The notes under the pieces: model-generated
Databases searched by the model: none
What the model was told of the DNA's origin: nothing
The model's input: only the letters and a program-made list of their open reading frames with translations
Program-made: the position numbers and the translations under genes
Origin: Pedobacter sp. WC2423
Lineage (GTDB): Bacteria > Bacteroidota > Bacteroidia > Sphingobacteriales > Sphingobacteriaceae
Assembly (NCBI RefSeq): GCF_040822065.1
Contig: NZ_CP162005.1
Coordinates: 4,092,001 to 4,156,000, forward strand
DNA: 64,000 nt
Direction of reading: 5' to 3'
In this document: positions 28,478 through 37,250 of the stretch, piece by piece
How positions within the stretch are numbered: the stretch's first letter is position 1
Layout of the letters: each line of letters begins with the position of its first letter

Positions 28478-29971
28478 ATGAAAAAAATATTTAATAATAA
28501 ATTAGCGGTGTTTTCTTTATTAGTCCTGACTCTTGGATGTAAGAAAACATTAGATATAAATCAAAGTCCTAATAATCCACCTATTGAATCTGCTACAATG
28601 GAGGTGTTATTCCCTTCAGCTGTAATGTCCACTGCAGGCAGAGTTGGTGGAGACTTGTCTATTGTCGGAGGTATGTGGGCGCAATTCTGGACGCAAAATA
28701 ATAACTCAAGTCAGTTCAGGACTGTCGATGTTTATGATTTGCCAAGTGCTTCTCAATATGTAGATGGTCCATATGCTGCGCTTTTTTCTGGCGCATTATT
28801 CGATTATTCATTAGGTTTGTCCAAAGCTGCTGAAGCTAAAAACTGGAAGTATAATTTAATGTATACTGTAATGAAAGCATATACTTATGAAGTTCTCGTT
28901 GATTTATACGATAAGGTTCCTTATACGGAGGCTTTCCAGGTTAATGCAATTCTTCAGCCTAAGTTTGATGATGGATATACGGTTTATCAGGGCTTAATTA
29001 AAGAAATCGATGCTGCATTGGCTAAAGATTACAAAACAGGTCCATGGACAGCGGCTCAAAAAGCAACTGATTTCGTTTTTGGAAAAACAGCAACAGCTGC
29101 ACAATTTGATAACTGGGAGAAATTTGCCAATACTTTAAAGCTGAAGATGTATCTGCGTATGGTGAATGCAAAACCAGCTGAAGCGGAAGCAGGGATCAGA
29201 GCCTTATATGCTGCTAATGCTAAATTTTTAGATGTTCCGGCGCAGGTTGATCTTTTTGTTTCCTCGCCTAATAAAAGTAATCCTTTCTTTGAGTATAACT
29301 TTAGAAGGTTAAATACACCAGATAACTTAAAAGCAAGTACAACTTTTACAAGCTGGTTAAATGTAAATGCTGATCCAAGGGCTGAGGCTTACTTTGGAGT
29401 TGAGAATCCTGTGCCTTCAATTAACCAGGGTGATTACCTGGGAGGCCCTACACATCCGGAGTATAATGATGCTGTAAACGTTGTCGTAAATGCGACAGAT
29501 CCGGTTCCTTTTATCTCTCTTGCTGAGTCTTATTTTATGCAGGCAGAGGTGTCAGAGCGTTATTTTGGTGGTGCAAATGGAAAAGCATTATACGATCAGG
29601 GTGTTGCAGCAGCTTTTGCACAAGTTGGTATTACTCCTAATGCGACTATTTTAGCAACTTATGCTTATCCATCAACTGGTAATTTTGAAACTAAATTAGA
29701 AGCTATTATTACTCAGAAATGGGCATCATTTTTTGGTTCTCATGGATTGGAAGCCTTTTTTGAGCAGAACCGTACTGGCTACCCAAAAACAAGTACTATC
29801 TATTCTGATGAGGCTGGTTATATTCCAGGTCACATTGTATACACTCCAAATGGGGTAACTGGAGAAGGGAATTTTCCTAGACGTTTTGTTTTTCCGGATA
29901 GTGAAGTGAGGAGAAATACAAATACACCTGCAAAAGTTCCATTGACAACGAAAGTTTGGTGGGGTAAATAA
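28478..29971 (+). CDS. SusD/RagB-like nutrient-binding lipoprotein (SusD-like_2 type, pair 1)
   Basis: 497 residues with a lipobox at LTLGC (Cys21) followed by KKTLDINQSPNNP. The helical TPR-like body contains GGMWAQFWTQNNNSSQFR, IITQKWASFFGSHGLEAF and a C-terminal VPLTTKVWWGK, which are characteristic of the shorter SusD-like_2 family that partners peptide- or non-glycan-importing SusC proteins. It sits on the surface as the lid of the upstream SusC. It is 10 nt after SusC and 23 nt before a small lipoprotein gene. Confidence 0.93.
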   Translation: MKKIFNNKLAVFSLLVLTLGCKKTLDINQSPNNPPIESATMEVLFPSAVMSTAGRVGGDLSIVGGMWAQFWTQNNNSSQFRTVDVYDLPSASQYVDGPYAALFSGALFDYSLGLSKAAEAKNWKYNLMYTVMKAYTYEVLVDLYDKVPYTEAFQVNAILQPKFDDGYTVYQGLIKEIDAALAKDYKTGPWTAAQKATDFVFGKTATAAQFDNWEKFANTLKLKMYLRMVNAKPAEAEAGIRALYAANAKFLDVPAQVDLFVSSPNKSNPFFEYNFRRLNTPDNLKASTTFTSWLNVNADPRAEAYFGVENPVPSINQGDYLGGPTHPEYNDAVNVVVNATDPVPFISLAESYFMQAEVSERYFGGANGKALYDQGVAAAFAQVGITPNATILATYAYPSTGNFETKLEAIITQKWASFFGSHGLEAFFEQNRTGYPKTSTIYSDEAGYIPGHIVYTPNGVTGEGNFPRRFVFPDSEVRRNTNTPAKVPLTTKVWWGK

Positions 29972-29994
29972 TTTATTTTAATTAACAGAAGAAC

Positions 29995-30495
29995 ATGAAA
30001 AAAAATATTATAATAAATACTGTGGTAATGGCATTGCTGGTATTATTCTCTTCCTCTTGTAAAAAGGATCAGGAAATTGGTGGTACGGCTGTGCAGAGCC
30101 TTGCAGGTGATTGGTACGTTAAAGTTAACGGTACTGGTCCTTATATAACCTTATCCACTTACAATACCTCTGCAAATTTAAGTACTGAAATGTGGCTTCA
30201 GTCTACAGGCCTTAAATCTGGTACTGTTGCACTTGGTATAAAGGGCAAAGTTGCTGTGGATGCCAGTGCTCAAACGTTTACAGGAACAAATGTTGCGAAC
30301 GTAGCTTCTACAAGTGCGACTATTCCAACTTTTAACGTTGCTAATGGAAAAGTTGTTTCAAACGGGACTACCGGCCCTGTTTCTAAAACACCAACAGATT
30401 TAATTTCACTTGATATTACTATTAATGGCGTTACCTATAAAGTTGCAGGTTTCCATAAAACCGGATTCCAGGTGGATGATCCTGCTAATATGTAA
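29995..30495 (+). CDS. Small lipoprotein, lipid-binding (PF12888-like) type
   Basis: 166 residues with a lipoprotein signal ending near Cys23 (LFSSSCKKDQE). The body reads AGDWYVKVNG, YITLSTYNTSAN, EMWLQSTG, then late TPTDLISLDITINGVTYKVAGFHKTGF. This pattern recalls the 'lipid-binding putative hydrolase' family (PF12888) found next to SusC/D pairs in Bacteroidota. Its role is unknown; it is probably a surface accessory of pair 1. It ends at a terminator. Confidence 0.75.
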   Translation: MKKNIIINTVVMALLVLFSSSCKKDQEIGGTAVQSLAGDWYVKVNGTGPYITLSTYNTSANLSTEMWLQSTGLKSGTVALGIKGKVAVDASAQTFTGTNVANVASTSATIPTFNVANGKVVSNGTTGPVSKTPTDLISLDITINGVTYKVAGFHKTGFQVDDPANM

Positions 30496-30523
30496 TAGCA
30501 AAAGATTATAGATTTATAATGTC

Positions 30524-30554
30524 AAAAAGCTGTCTCTGATTGAGGCAGCTTTTT
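30524..30554 (+). terminator. Terminator after the first Sus-like operon
   Basis: A 12-bp stem with one G-U pair (arms 30524-30535 and 30543-30554, loop 7 nt); the right arm ends in a run of five T. It lies 28 bp beyond the lipoprotein stop. Confidence 0.8.
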
Positions 30555-30913
30555 GTGTTTTAAATTTAAAATCAGAGGTTGCTGAGAAGGCTTGAGATTA
30601 TCAGGAAAAGAAATATTGATGTGGTCAAATCCGACAAATGATGTGTTATTTTAAGTAAATTGTGTTGTGGGTTATAAGTGTGTTTCAAAACTTAAAATCT
30701 GGTAATCAAAACTTTCTTTCTTGTCCGAAGTCCAGTAAATCAGTTGTTGAAAAACGCCGATTCTACTATGAATAAACCTTTTATTCAAAAAATTAGATAT
30801 CATATGATTTTTGTGTTACAACACTCAAAATTAGAGTGGAAAAATAAAAGATATGATATTTTAGGTTATCTTAGAACCTTATTAACTCATTAACAACCTA
30901 TAATTAATTTTTT
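30555..30913 (+). other. Intergenic region before the second susC gene
   Basis: About 360 bp without a gene. It holds an inverted repeat ATATCATAT (30797-30805) and ATATGATAT (30851-30859), and between them a short perfect palindromic hairpin GTGTT-AC-AACAC and ACTC/GAGT. GATTTTTG just after the left arm is one mismatch from a -7 element. The cluster could be a regulatory site for pair 2, but no regulator is linked. Confidence 0.4.
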
Positions 30914-33900
30914 ATGAAAAAACTTATACTAAGTTTGGTCATGTTCTTATGCGTTGCAGTAGCTGCAATGGCGCAGGACAGAACAATAACTGGTACTGTG
31001 ACAGGAAAGGATGACGGGCAACCCATTCCTGGTGTCAGTGTAAAAATCAGAGGAGCTCAAGGTGGAGCTCAATCTGGAGCTGACGGAAAGTACGCAATCA
31101 AAGTTCCAGCAGGAGCTACAGGCCTTGAATTTAGTTCACTAGGGTATCTTAATCAAGTTGTTGAAATTAAAGCCGGTAATGTAATTAGTGTTAGCCTTGC
31201 AGCTGATACGAAATCATTAAGTGAAGTTGTTGTTACAGCAAACTCGATCAAGAGAGAAAAGAGAACATTAGGTTATTCAGCACCAACGATCAAAAACGAT
31301 GAATTGACATCAGGTGGGAATCCAAGCGCGATTACTTCTTTAACTGGTAAAGTAGCTGGGGTAAACATTACTTCAAGTTCAAATACTCCAGGTAGTTCAT
31401 CGCGTATTGTACTTCGTGGTGGATCTTCAATTAACGGAAATAACCAGGCGCTGATTGTTATTGACGGTGTGCCTGTCGATAACTCTAGTGTAACTGGTGG
31501 TAGTGCAGCTGGTAGTGGTGATGACAGATCAAGTGTTGACTTTGGTAACAGGGGAAATGATATTGCTCCTGATGACATCGCTTCCGTAACTGTATTAAAA
31601 GGGCCGGCTGCGGCAGCTCTTTATGGAGCACGTGCATCTAATGGTGCTTTAATTATCACCACAAAAAGTGGTGCTAAAGGTGATAATAAAACTTCTATTA
31701 CTTTTAATACTTCCAATACCTTCTCTTCAATTTTAAAATTACCTAAATTCCAGAATCAATACGGACAAGGTTATTATGCAACTGATGATGATGGTAATCC
31801 TAAGGTTACTAATGGAGTTCAACAGTATGTAAATGATCCAAGAGAAAATGGTAGCTGGGGAGCTCCTTTTACAGGAACTGTACAGCCTTGGGGACAACAA
31901 ATTGACGGTGTTCGTCAGCAGAAGGCTTATTCAGCAATTAAAGATAACGTTAGAGATTTCTTTAGAACGGGATTTGCAACAGATAATAACCTGAGCTTTT
32001 CTGGTGGTACTGATAAATCTACTTTCTATTTAGGTTTAAATTCGTTGAACTCTGACGGAGTTTTTCCAGGAAAAAGTGATACTTATAATAAGTATGGTGT
32101 AAGATTTAATGGTAATACTGATTTCAGCAATAAATTTTCAGCAGGTATTAACTTCAATTACACCAATGTAGCCAGTAACAATATTGGTGGTGGACAAGGT
32201 GCTTCTTCAGTACTGAATAACGTATATCAGACACCAAGAGATATTCCTTTGAGTAGCTTAAGTGATTTGAGTAATAAATACAATAGTTTCGGCTATACAG
32301 GTGCAGATGGCGTACGTCGTGATAATACGTATGGTTATTATGGTGCTTATACGCTAAATCCATACTATGTTTTGCAGAGTTTTCAAAATACGGATAATAT
32401 CAGCCGTGTAACTGGAAATTTCAATATTGGTTACAAGCCTACGGCCTGGTTAGACGTAAAGGAAAGAGTTGGTGTGGATACGTATTCAGACCGACGCAGA
32501 CTAATTACTCCAAAATATAGTTTTGTTCCTGCCGATACTGGTAATATGTACGATCCGGATGGTAATAAACAATCAAATGTTGGAGCTTACGAAATAGACC
32601 AGTTTAATATTACTGAATTGGTACATGATTTAATGGTTACAGCACGTCATAAATTCAATGATGATTTTGAAGGATCATTAATGTTGGGTAATAATATCCG
32701 TCAGAGATCAAGCAACATCAATCAAACTGCAACCAATAATGGGGCTGGTTTAGTTGTTCCTGAATGGTATAATTTAGCTAATAGCAATGGGCCTATTAAC
32801 ATTATTACTGACCAGATCAGCAAAAGAAGGTTAGTTGGTTTGTATGCGGATTTAAATCTTTCGTACAAAAACTTAATTTATTTAGAAGCAACAGCCAGAA
32901 ATGACTGGTCTTCAACATTGCCTACGCAAAATAATTCATTCTTTTATCCTAGTGTAAGCGGATCATTTGTTTTCTCTGAATTGTTGAAAGGATCGTCAAT
33001 CTCAGACTGGTTGACTTATGGTAAAGTTCGTGCAAGTTACGCTCAGGTTGGTAATGATACTGATCCTTATCAATTAGCTACTAACTATGTTCGTGGAAAT
33101 ATAACTAGTGCTTTTGGTGGTACAACTTTCCCTTTTAACAATGTACCTGGTTTAATGATTAGTAGTACTATTGGAAATGCTAACCTTAAACCTGAAAAAA
33201 CATCATCTTTTGAGGTTGGTACAGAATTAGGTTTCTTTGATAACCGTTTCTCAGTAGATTTCAGTTATTATAAAAATAACTCTAAGAATCAAATTTTACC
33301 AGTTCCAGTCCCTAATTCTACAGGTTATGGTTTTAGCGTGTTAAATGCTGGAGAAATTCAAAATAATGGTGTTGAGTTAAGTTTAAGAGGTACTCCGATT
33401 AAAACAACTGACATCACCTGGGAAGTTTTCGGAACTTATACTAAGAACAACAGTAAAGTTGTTTCGCTTTTACCTGGTGTTGATCAGGTTACTATTGGTG
33501 GATTTGGTGGAATGGGTATTGTTGCTGCTGTTGGCAAACCTTACGGTGAATTCTATGGGGTTACTAATCAAACTGATGCTCAAGGCAGAACTATTGTAAG
33601 TAAATCAAGCGGTTTACCTCTTCAAACTAAGACTGCACAATATCTGGGTAGCTACAATCCAGATTACCAGGCTTCATTAGGAACAACTTTCAAATACAAA
33701 CAAGTATCATTAAGTGTTTTGTTTGATACTAAACAAGGTGGTAAATTTTTCTCGAGAACTAAAGATATCTTAAGTTTCGCGGGAGCTGCTGAGATTACAG
33801 GCGGAGACAGAATGAATGTCATCTATCCTAATTCTGTTTATATAGAAAACGGTGCTTCAGTTGTCAATACTAGTGCGACTTATAATAAACAAGATTACTA

Positions 33901-34186
33901 TACTGGTAGTGTTGCTCCTGGTGTAAATGTAATCGATGCTTCTTACATTAAACTACGTTCTGCAAGTATTGCTTATCAATTTACTAAAGATCAATTAAGA
34001 CGTAGTCCTTTTGGTGCATTAACTATAGGATTATATGGTAACAACTTATTCTTATGGACAGCTAAAGAAAACGTATATGCAGATCCTGAGATCAACTCTT
34101 CTGGTGCTTCAAATGCACAAGGATTTGACTTCACTGCACAGCCATCTGTAAGAAATTATGGTATCAATCTAAAAGTTTCATTTTAA
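30914..34186 (+). CDS. SusC/RagA-family TonB-linked outer membrane protein (pair 2)
   Basis: 1090 residues. The first 60 residues are close to pair 1 (MKKLILSLVMFLCVAVAAMAQ, then DRTITGTVTG), and the DNA of the first eight codons is identical. Plug signatures KVAGVNITSSSNTPGSS, QALIVIDGVPVD and ASVTVLKGPAAAALYGARA are present, and the barrel ends in KVSF. It differs strongly from pair 1 in the extracellular loops. It transports an unknown nutrient with its SusD partner 12 nt downstream. Confidence 0.95.
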   Translation: MKKLILSLVMFLCVAVAAMAQDRTITGTVTGKDDGQPIPGVSVKIRGAQGGAQSGADGKYAIKVPAGATGLEFSSLGYLNQVVEIKAGNVISVSLAADTKSLSEVVVTANSIKREKRTLGYSAPTIKNDELTSGGNPSAITSLTGKVAGVNITSSSNTPGSSSRIVLRGGSSINGNNQALIVIDGVPVDNSSVTGGSAAGSGDDRSSVDFGNRGNDIAPDDIASVTVLKGPAAAALYGARASNGALIITTKSGAKGDNKTSITFNTSNTFSSILKLPKFQNQYGQGYYATDDDGNPKVTNGVQQYVNDPRENGSWGAPFTGTVQPWGQQIDGVRQQKAYSAIKDNVRDFFRTGFATDNNLSFSGGTDKSTFYLGLNSLNSDGVFPGKSDTYNKYGVRFNGNTDFSNKFSAGINFNYTNVASNNIGGGQGASSVLNNVYQTPRDIPLSSLSDLSNKYNSFGYTGADGVRRDNTYGYYGAYTLNPYYVLQSFQNTDNISRVTGNFNIGYKPTAWLDVKERVGVDTYSDRRRLITPKYSFVPADTGNMYDPDGNKQSNVGAYEIDQFNITELVHDLMVTARHKFNDDFEGSLMLGNNIRQRSSNINQTATNNGAGLVVPEWYNLANSNGPINIITDQISKRRLVGLYADLNLSYKNLIYLEATARNDWSSTLPTQNNSFFYPSVSGSFVFSELLKGSSISDWLTYGKVRASYAQVGNDTDPYQLATNYVRGNITSAFGGTTFPFNNVPGLMISSTIGNANLKPEKTSSFEVGTELGFFDNRFSVDFSYYKNNSKNQILPVPVPNSTGYGFSVLNAGEIQNNGVELSLRGTPIKTTDITWEVFGTYTKNNSKVVSLLPGVDQVTIGGFGGMGIVAAVGKPYGEFYGVTNQTDAQGRTIVSKSSGLPLQTKTAQYLGSYNPDYQASLGTTFKYKQVSLSVLFDTKQGGKFFSRTKDILSFAGAAEITGGDRMNVIYPNSVYIENGASVVNTSATYNKQDYYTGSVAPGVNVIDASYIKLRSASIAYQFTKDQLRRSPFGALTIGLYGNNLFLWTAKENVYADPEINSSGASNAQGFDFTAQPSVRNYGINLKVSF

Positions 34187-34198
34187 AAATTACTCATT

Positions 34199-35680
34199 AT
34201 GAGCGCAAAATATATATTAAACCCTAAGAAGTTGTTGCTTCTTGTTTTTATTGGCGTGGTAGGTTTATCAGGCTGTAAAAAATTCTTAGACGTTAATCAG
34301 GATCCCAATAGGCCCAGTACTGCTGATCCTAACTTATTATTGCCGGTTTCACAGGTTGCTGTTGGTACGATAGTAGGAAATTATTTCCAGGTTTACGGTA
34401 ACATCTGGGGTCAATTCTGGACGCAAGGCCCTAGTGCAAGTCAATACAGATCAATTGAGCGTTATAACGATGCAAATACAGCTTTCGATCAGGTATGGAA
34501 TCGTATTTATACAAAGTCATTAATTAACGCACAATTAATTATTAATAGTAAAGTAGGTGGCGTTGAGCAGGCAAAAGGTATTGCTTATTTAACTAAAGCC
34601 TATACTTTCCAGCTTGCAACTGATGCATTTGGTGATATTCCTGTTGGAGATGCACTACAAACGAATAATTTATCGCCTAAGTATGTTCCTCAGGCTGCTG
34701 TTTATGATAGTATTTTCACTTATATAGATAAAGGGATTGCTTTGATTGGGGTAGCTAACACAGTTAAACCTGTAGGATCTCAGGATGTGGTTTTTCAAGG
34801 TGATATGGCTCAGTGGAAAGCTTTCGCGAATACTTTAAAATTAAGAGCTTATTTAAGGTTAACTAACATTGATCCTGCTAAAGCTAGTGCAGGGATAGCT
34901 GCTTTATATGCAACTACTCCGGTTTTCCTGACTAAAGATGCATCAATTAAATATAGCACTACTGGTGGTAATGATAACCCGCTTTTTAGTGAAATTGTTG
35001 GATTAGGCAGACCACAGAATCTTGTAGCAAGTGCAACAGCTGTGAATCAGTTTGTCGCAAATAATGACCCGAGGGTTCTTCAGCTTTATATTCCAGTTGC
35101 CGGAACAACTAATGTTACAACTTTGGTACAAGGAACTTTTGCTCAATTTCCAACGGCTGTTGTGTCGACTCCTTCTGCTTTGGTAGGTGCAAGTCCTAAC
35201 AATGCGCAATCTGCGCTTGCTCCTGTTAAGCTGATGTCTGCTTCGGAGAGTTACTTCCTGCAAGCAGAAGCTGTAGCAAGAGGATGGGCAACTGGCGATG
35301 TTAATGATTTATTCTCCAAAGGAATTAATGCAAGTTTTGTTGCAACAGGAATTACTGATCCTACTATAGCTGCAACTTATATTGCTACTGCAAAAGATGG
35401 ACAAACTGCTTTGACCGCAGCAGCTTCGACTGAGGCAAAAGTTAAAGTAATTATCACGCAGAAATATTATGCAATGTGTGGATTCCAGGGCTTTGAGGCC
35501 TGGAGTGAATACCGCAGAACAGGTTATCCTGACTTCCTTATTATTTCAAAAGCGGCACCGGCATCAACTACTGTAGGGCCGAGAAGAATGCTTTATCCTA
35601 ATAGTGAATCGGTTAGTAACTTAAACTTCCCGGGTATTATAGCGCTGAACGTTCCAGTTTGGTGGGGTAAGAAAAATTAA
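34199..35680 (+). CDS. SusD/RagB-like nutrient-binding lipoprotein (SusD-like_2 type, pair 2)
   Basis: 493 residues with a lipoprotein signal (VVGLSGCKKFLDVNQDPNRP). GNIWGQFWTQGPSASQYR, WKAFANTLKLRAYLRL, SESYFLQAEAVARG and IITQKYYAMCGFQGFEAWSEYRRTG match the SusD-like_2 group, and the C-terminus VWWGKKN resembles the pair 1 partner. It is the surface substrate-binding subunit of pair 2. The transcript ends at a long hairpin shared with the convergent S66 peptidase gene. Confidence 0.93.
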   Translation: MSAKYILNPKKLLLLVFIGVVGLSGCKKFLDVNQDPNRPSTADPNLLLPVSQVAVGTIVGNYFQVYGNIWGQFWTQGPSASQYRSIERYNDANTAFDQVWNRIYTKSLINAQLIINSKVGGVEQAKGIAYLTKAYTFQLATDAFGDIPVGDALQTNNLSPKYVPQAAVYDSIFTYIDKGIALIGVANTVKPVGSQDVVFQGDMAQWKAFANTLKLRAYLRLTNIDPAKASAGIAALYATTPVFLTKDASIKYSTTGGNDNPLFSEIVGLGRPQNLVASATAVNQFVANNDPRVLQLYIPVAGTTNVTTLVQGTFAQFPTAVVSTPSALVGASPNNAQSALAPVKLMSASESYFLQAEAVARGWATGDVNDLFSKGINASFVATGITDPTIAATYIATAKDGQTALTAAASTEAKVKVIITQKYYAMCGFQGFEAWSEYRRTGYPDFLIISKAAPASTTVGPRRMLYPNSESVSNLNFPGIIALNVPVWWGKKN

Positions 35681-35688
35681 ACAACAAA

Positions 35689-35742
35689 ATTATCTTATAA
35701 AAAGCGGCTATCATTTAGGTAGCCGCTTTTTTTATAAGATAA
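35689..35742. terminator. Long bidirectional terminator between susD 2 and the S66 peptidase
   Basis: Core arms AAAAAGCGGCTA (35699-35710) and TAGCCGCTTTTT (35720-35731) with a 9-nt loop. The pairing continues outward through TTATCTTATA on the left and TATAAGATAA on the right after two extra T, giving a stem above 20 bp. T-runs on both sides fit termination of both convergent transcripts. Confidence 0.87.
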
Positions 35743-35755
35743 TTTTTAGTGATAG

Positions 35756-36655
35756 TTACAGATAAGCTAATGTTACTTCATTATTGTCTGCATTCATTAT
35801 GGCGGTTCTTCCAACAATCAATGCATTATTGTCTGCAATATGGCCGACAGGAAAGTTAAAACAGACCGGATAATCGTATTCCCGGACTATATCCATAATG
35901 AGCTCTTCCGGGGACTGTCCGAAAGGGATCTCCTGGGGTTCGATCTCATTAAAGGCCCCAATAATTAATCCTTTTAAACGGGCTAATTTTCCTCCGCGTT
36001 TCAGCATGCGCATCATCCTGTCTATGGTATATTCATGTTCTCCGACATCTTCCAGAAACAAAATCTTGTCGGCGTAGTCCATTTCTGAAACTGAACCCTG
36101 CATTGCGACCAGGAGCGACAGGTTCCCGCCAATTAAAACTCCTTCTGCCTGGCCCGGACGATTTGTGGTTGTACTTTTATAGGTGTAATAGAGTTCTTCC
36201 CCAAAGAGGGCTTTTCTCAGTGTTTCTAAAGATAAAGGTGTTCCTGCTTCAAACGAAGCGGGCATCTGTCCGTGTATGCTTTGAATATGAAATGCGGCCT
36301 GAATATGAGAAAGCAAAGCGGTTGTATCACTGAAACCAGCAATCCATTTCGGGCTTTTGTTGAATCCGGTAAAATCTAACTGATCAATAATCCGGATACC
36401 CCCATATCCACCTCTGGCAGCAAGAATTGCTTTTATATCCGTATCATCCAGAAATGTTTGCAGATCGGCTGCTCTTAATTCATCGTCTCCTGCAAATTGA
36501 AAATAGTCTGCATGTATACTATTTCCCTGGATCACCTGGAGCCCCCAGTCTTCTAACTGCGCTATTGCAGAGGCAATAGATTTTTTCAATTTATTTGCAG
36601 GACAGACGATCGCAATCTTGTCTCCCTTTTTTAAATACGAGGGTTGAGTGTTCAT
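35756..36655 (-). CDS. LD-carboxypeptidase, S66 family
   Basis: 299 residues without a signal peptide, so cytosolic. The catalytic serine lies in WIAGFSDTTALLSH, the Glu region in LFLEDVGEHEYTIDRMM and the His near the end in FPVGHIADNNALIVG, the Ser-Glu-His arrangement of MccF/LdcA enzymes. LdcA removes the terminal D-Ala from muropeptide tetrapeptides during recycling. It is flanked by SusC/D pairs but is in the opposite orientation and need not be functionally linked. Confidence 0.93.
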   Translation of the reverse strand: MNTQPSYLKKGDKIAIVCPANKLKKSIASAIAQLEDWGLQVIQGNSIHADYFQFAGDDELRAADLQTFLDDTDIKAILAARGGYGGIRIIDQLDFTGFNKSPKWIAGFSDTTALLSHIQAAFHIQSIHGQMPASFEAGTPLSLETLRKALFGEELYYTYKSTTTNRPGQAEGVLIGGNLSLLVAMQGSVSEMDYADKILFLEDVGEHEYTIDRMMRMLKRGGKLARLKGLIIGAFNEIEPQEIPFGQSPEELIMDIVREYDYPVCFNFPVGHIADNNALIVGRTAIMNADNNEVTLAYL

Positions 36656-37250
36656 AGAGAATTGTTAAACGCTTACAAAAGAATATAAATAGTCTTGAAT
36701 TACGGTAATGCAAGCAAACAATTTGCCTGATATTTTGTGTTCATGATTATTGGGTAATTAAGCTGCTAAAATTAGCGAATTACAACTGTAACTACTTATT
36801 TACAGCTATATGTGTATTTTCTTTTTTGGTTATTCTTCTTCTTCTAACATAGCATTTGTTGAATAAATTATTTTAAATGCGATAATTTAAATACAAAACT
36901 TGTTTTTATGCTTATTAACCGGTTTTTATAAATACCAATTGGTTGTAATGTTTTCTTCTGAATTCCGGATAAAAATATACTATTCATGAAATAATGCCGT
37001 AAACGTGACAATTAATTATTTATTGTCATCTATTAAGTGTTTTAGTGTTTTATTGATCAACTTAAATGTTGTTTAGTGCAACTATGTTTCCTTTTAAGAT
37101 GATTATTCAAGCTTAATAGTTTATTGTGCTGCGATTTAACGTTTTAGTCATTATAGCGTCATAATTATTGTTTTGGTTTATTTTCACCGCTTTTCTGCCT
37201 GTTAATCGGCTATATTGGGTTAATTAACTAAACTAAAAACCAAAGATTTT
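36656..37250 (+). other. 595-bp AT-rich gap before the third susC gene
   Basis: The longest non-coding stretch outside the RNA locus. It contains upstream sequence of the leftward S66 gene and the leader of the third SusC gene. I found no open frame above about 40 codons, no RNA gene, and no exact TAnnTTTG element; TTGTTTTG at about 37169 is a one-mismatch candidate. Nothing further can be supported. Confidence 0.35.
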
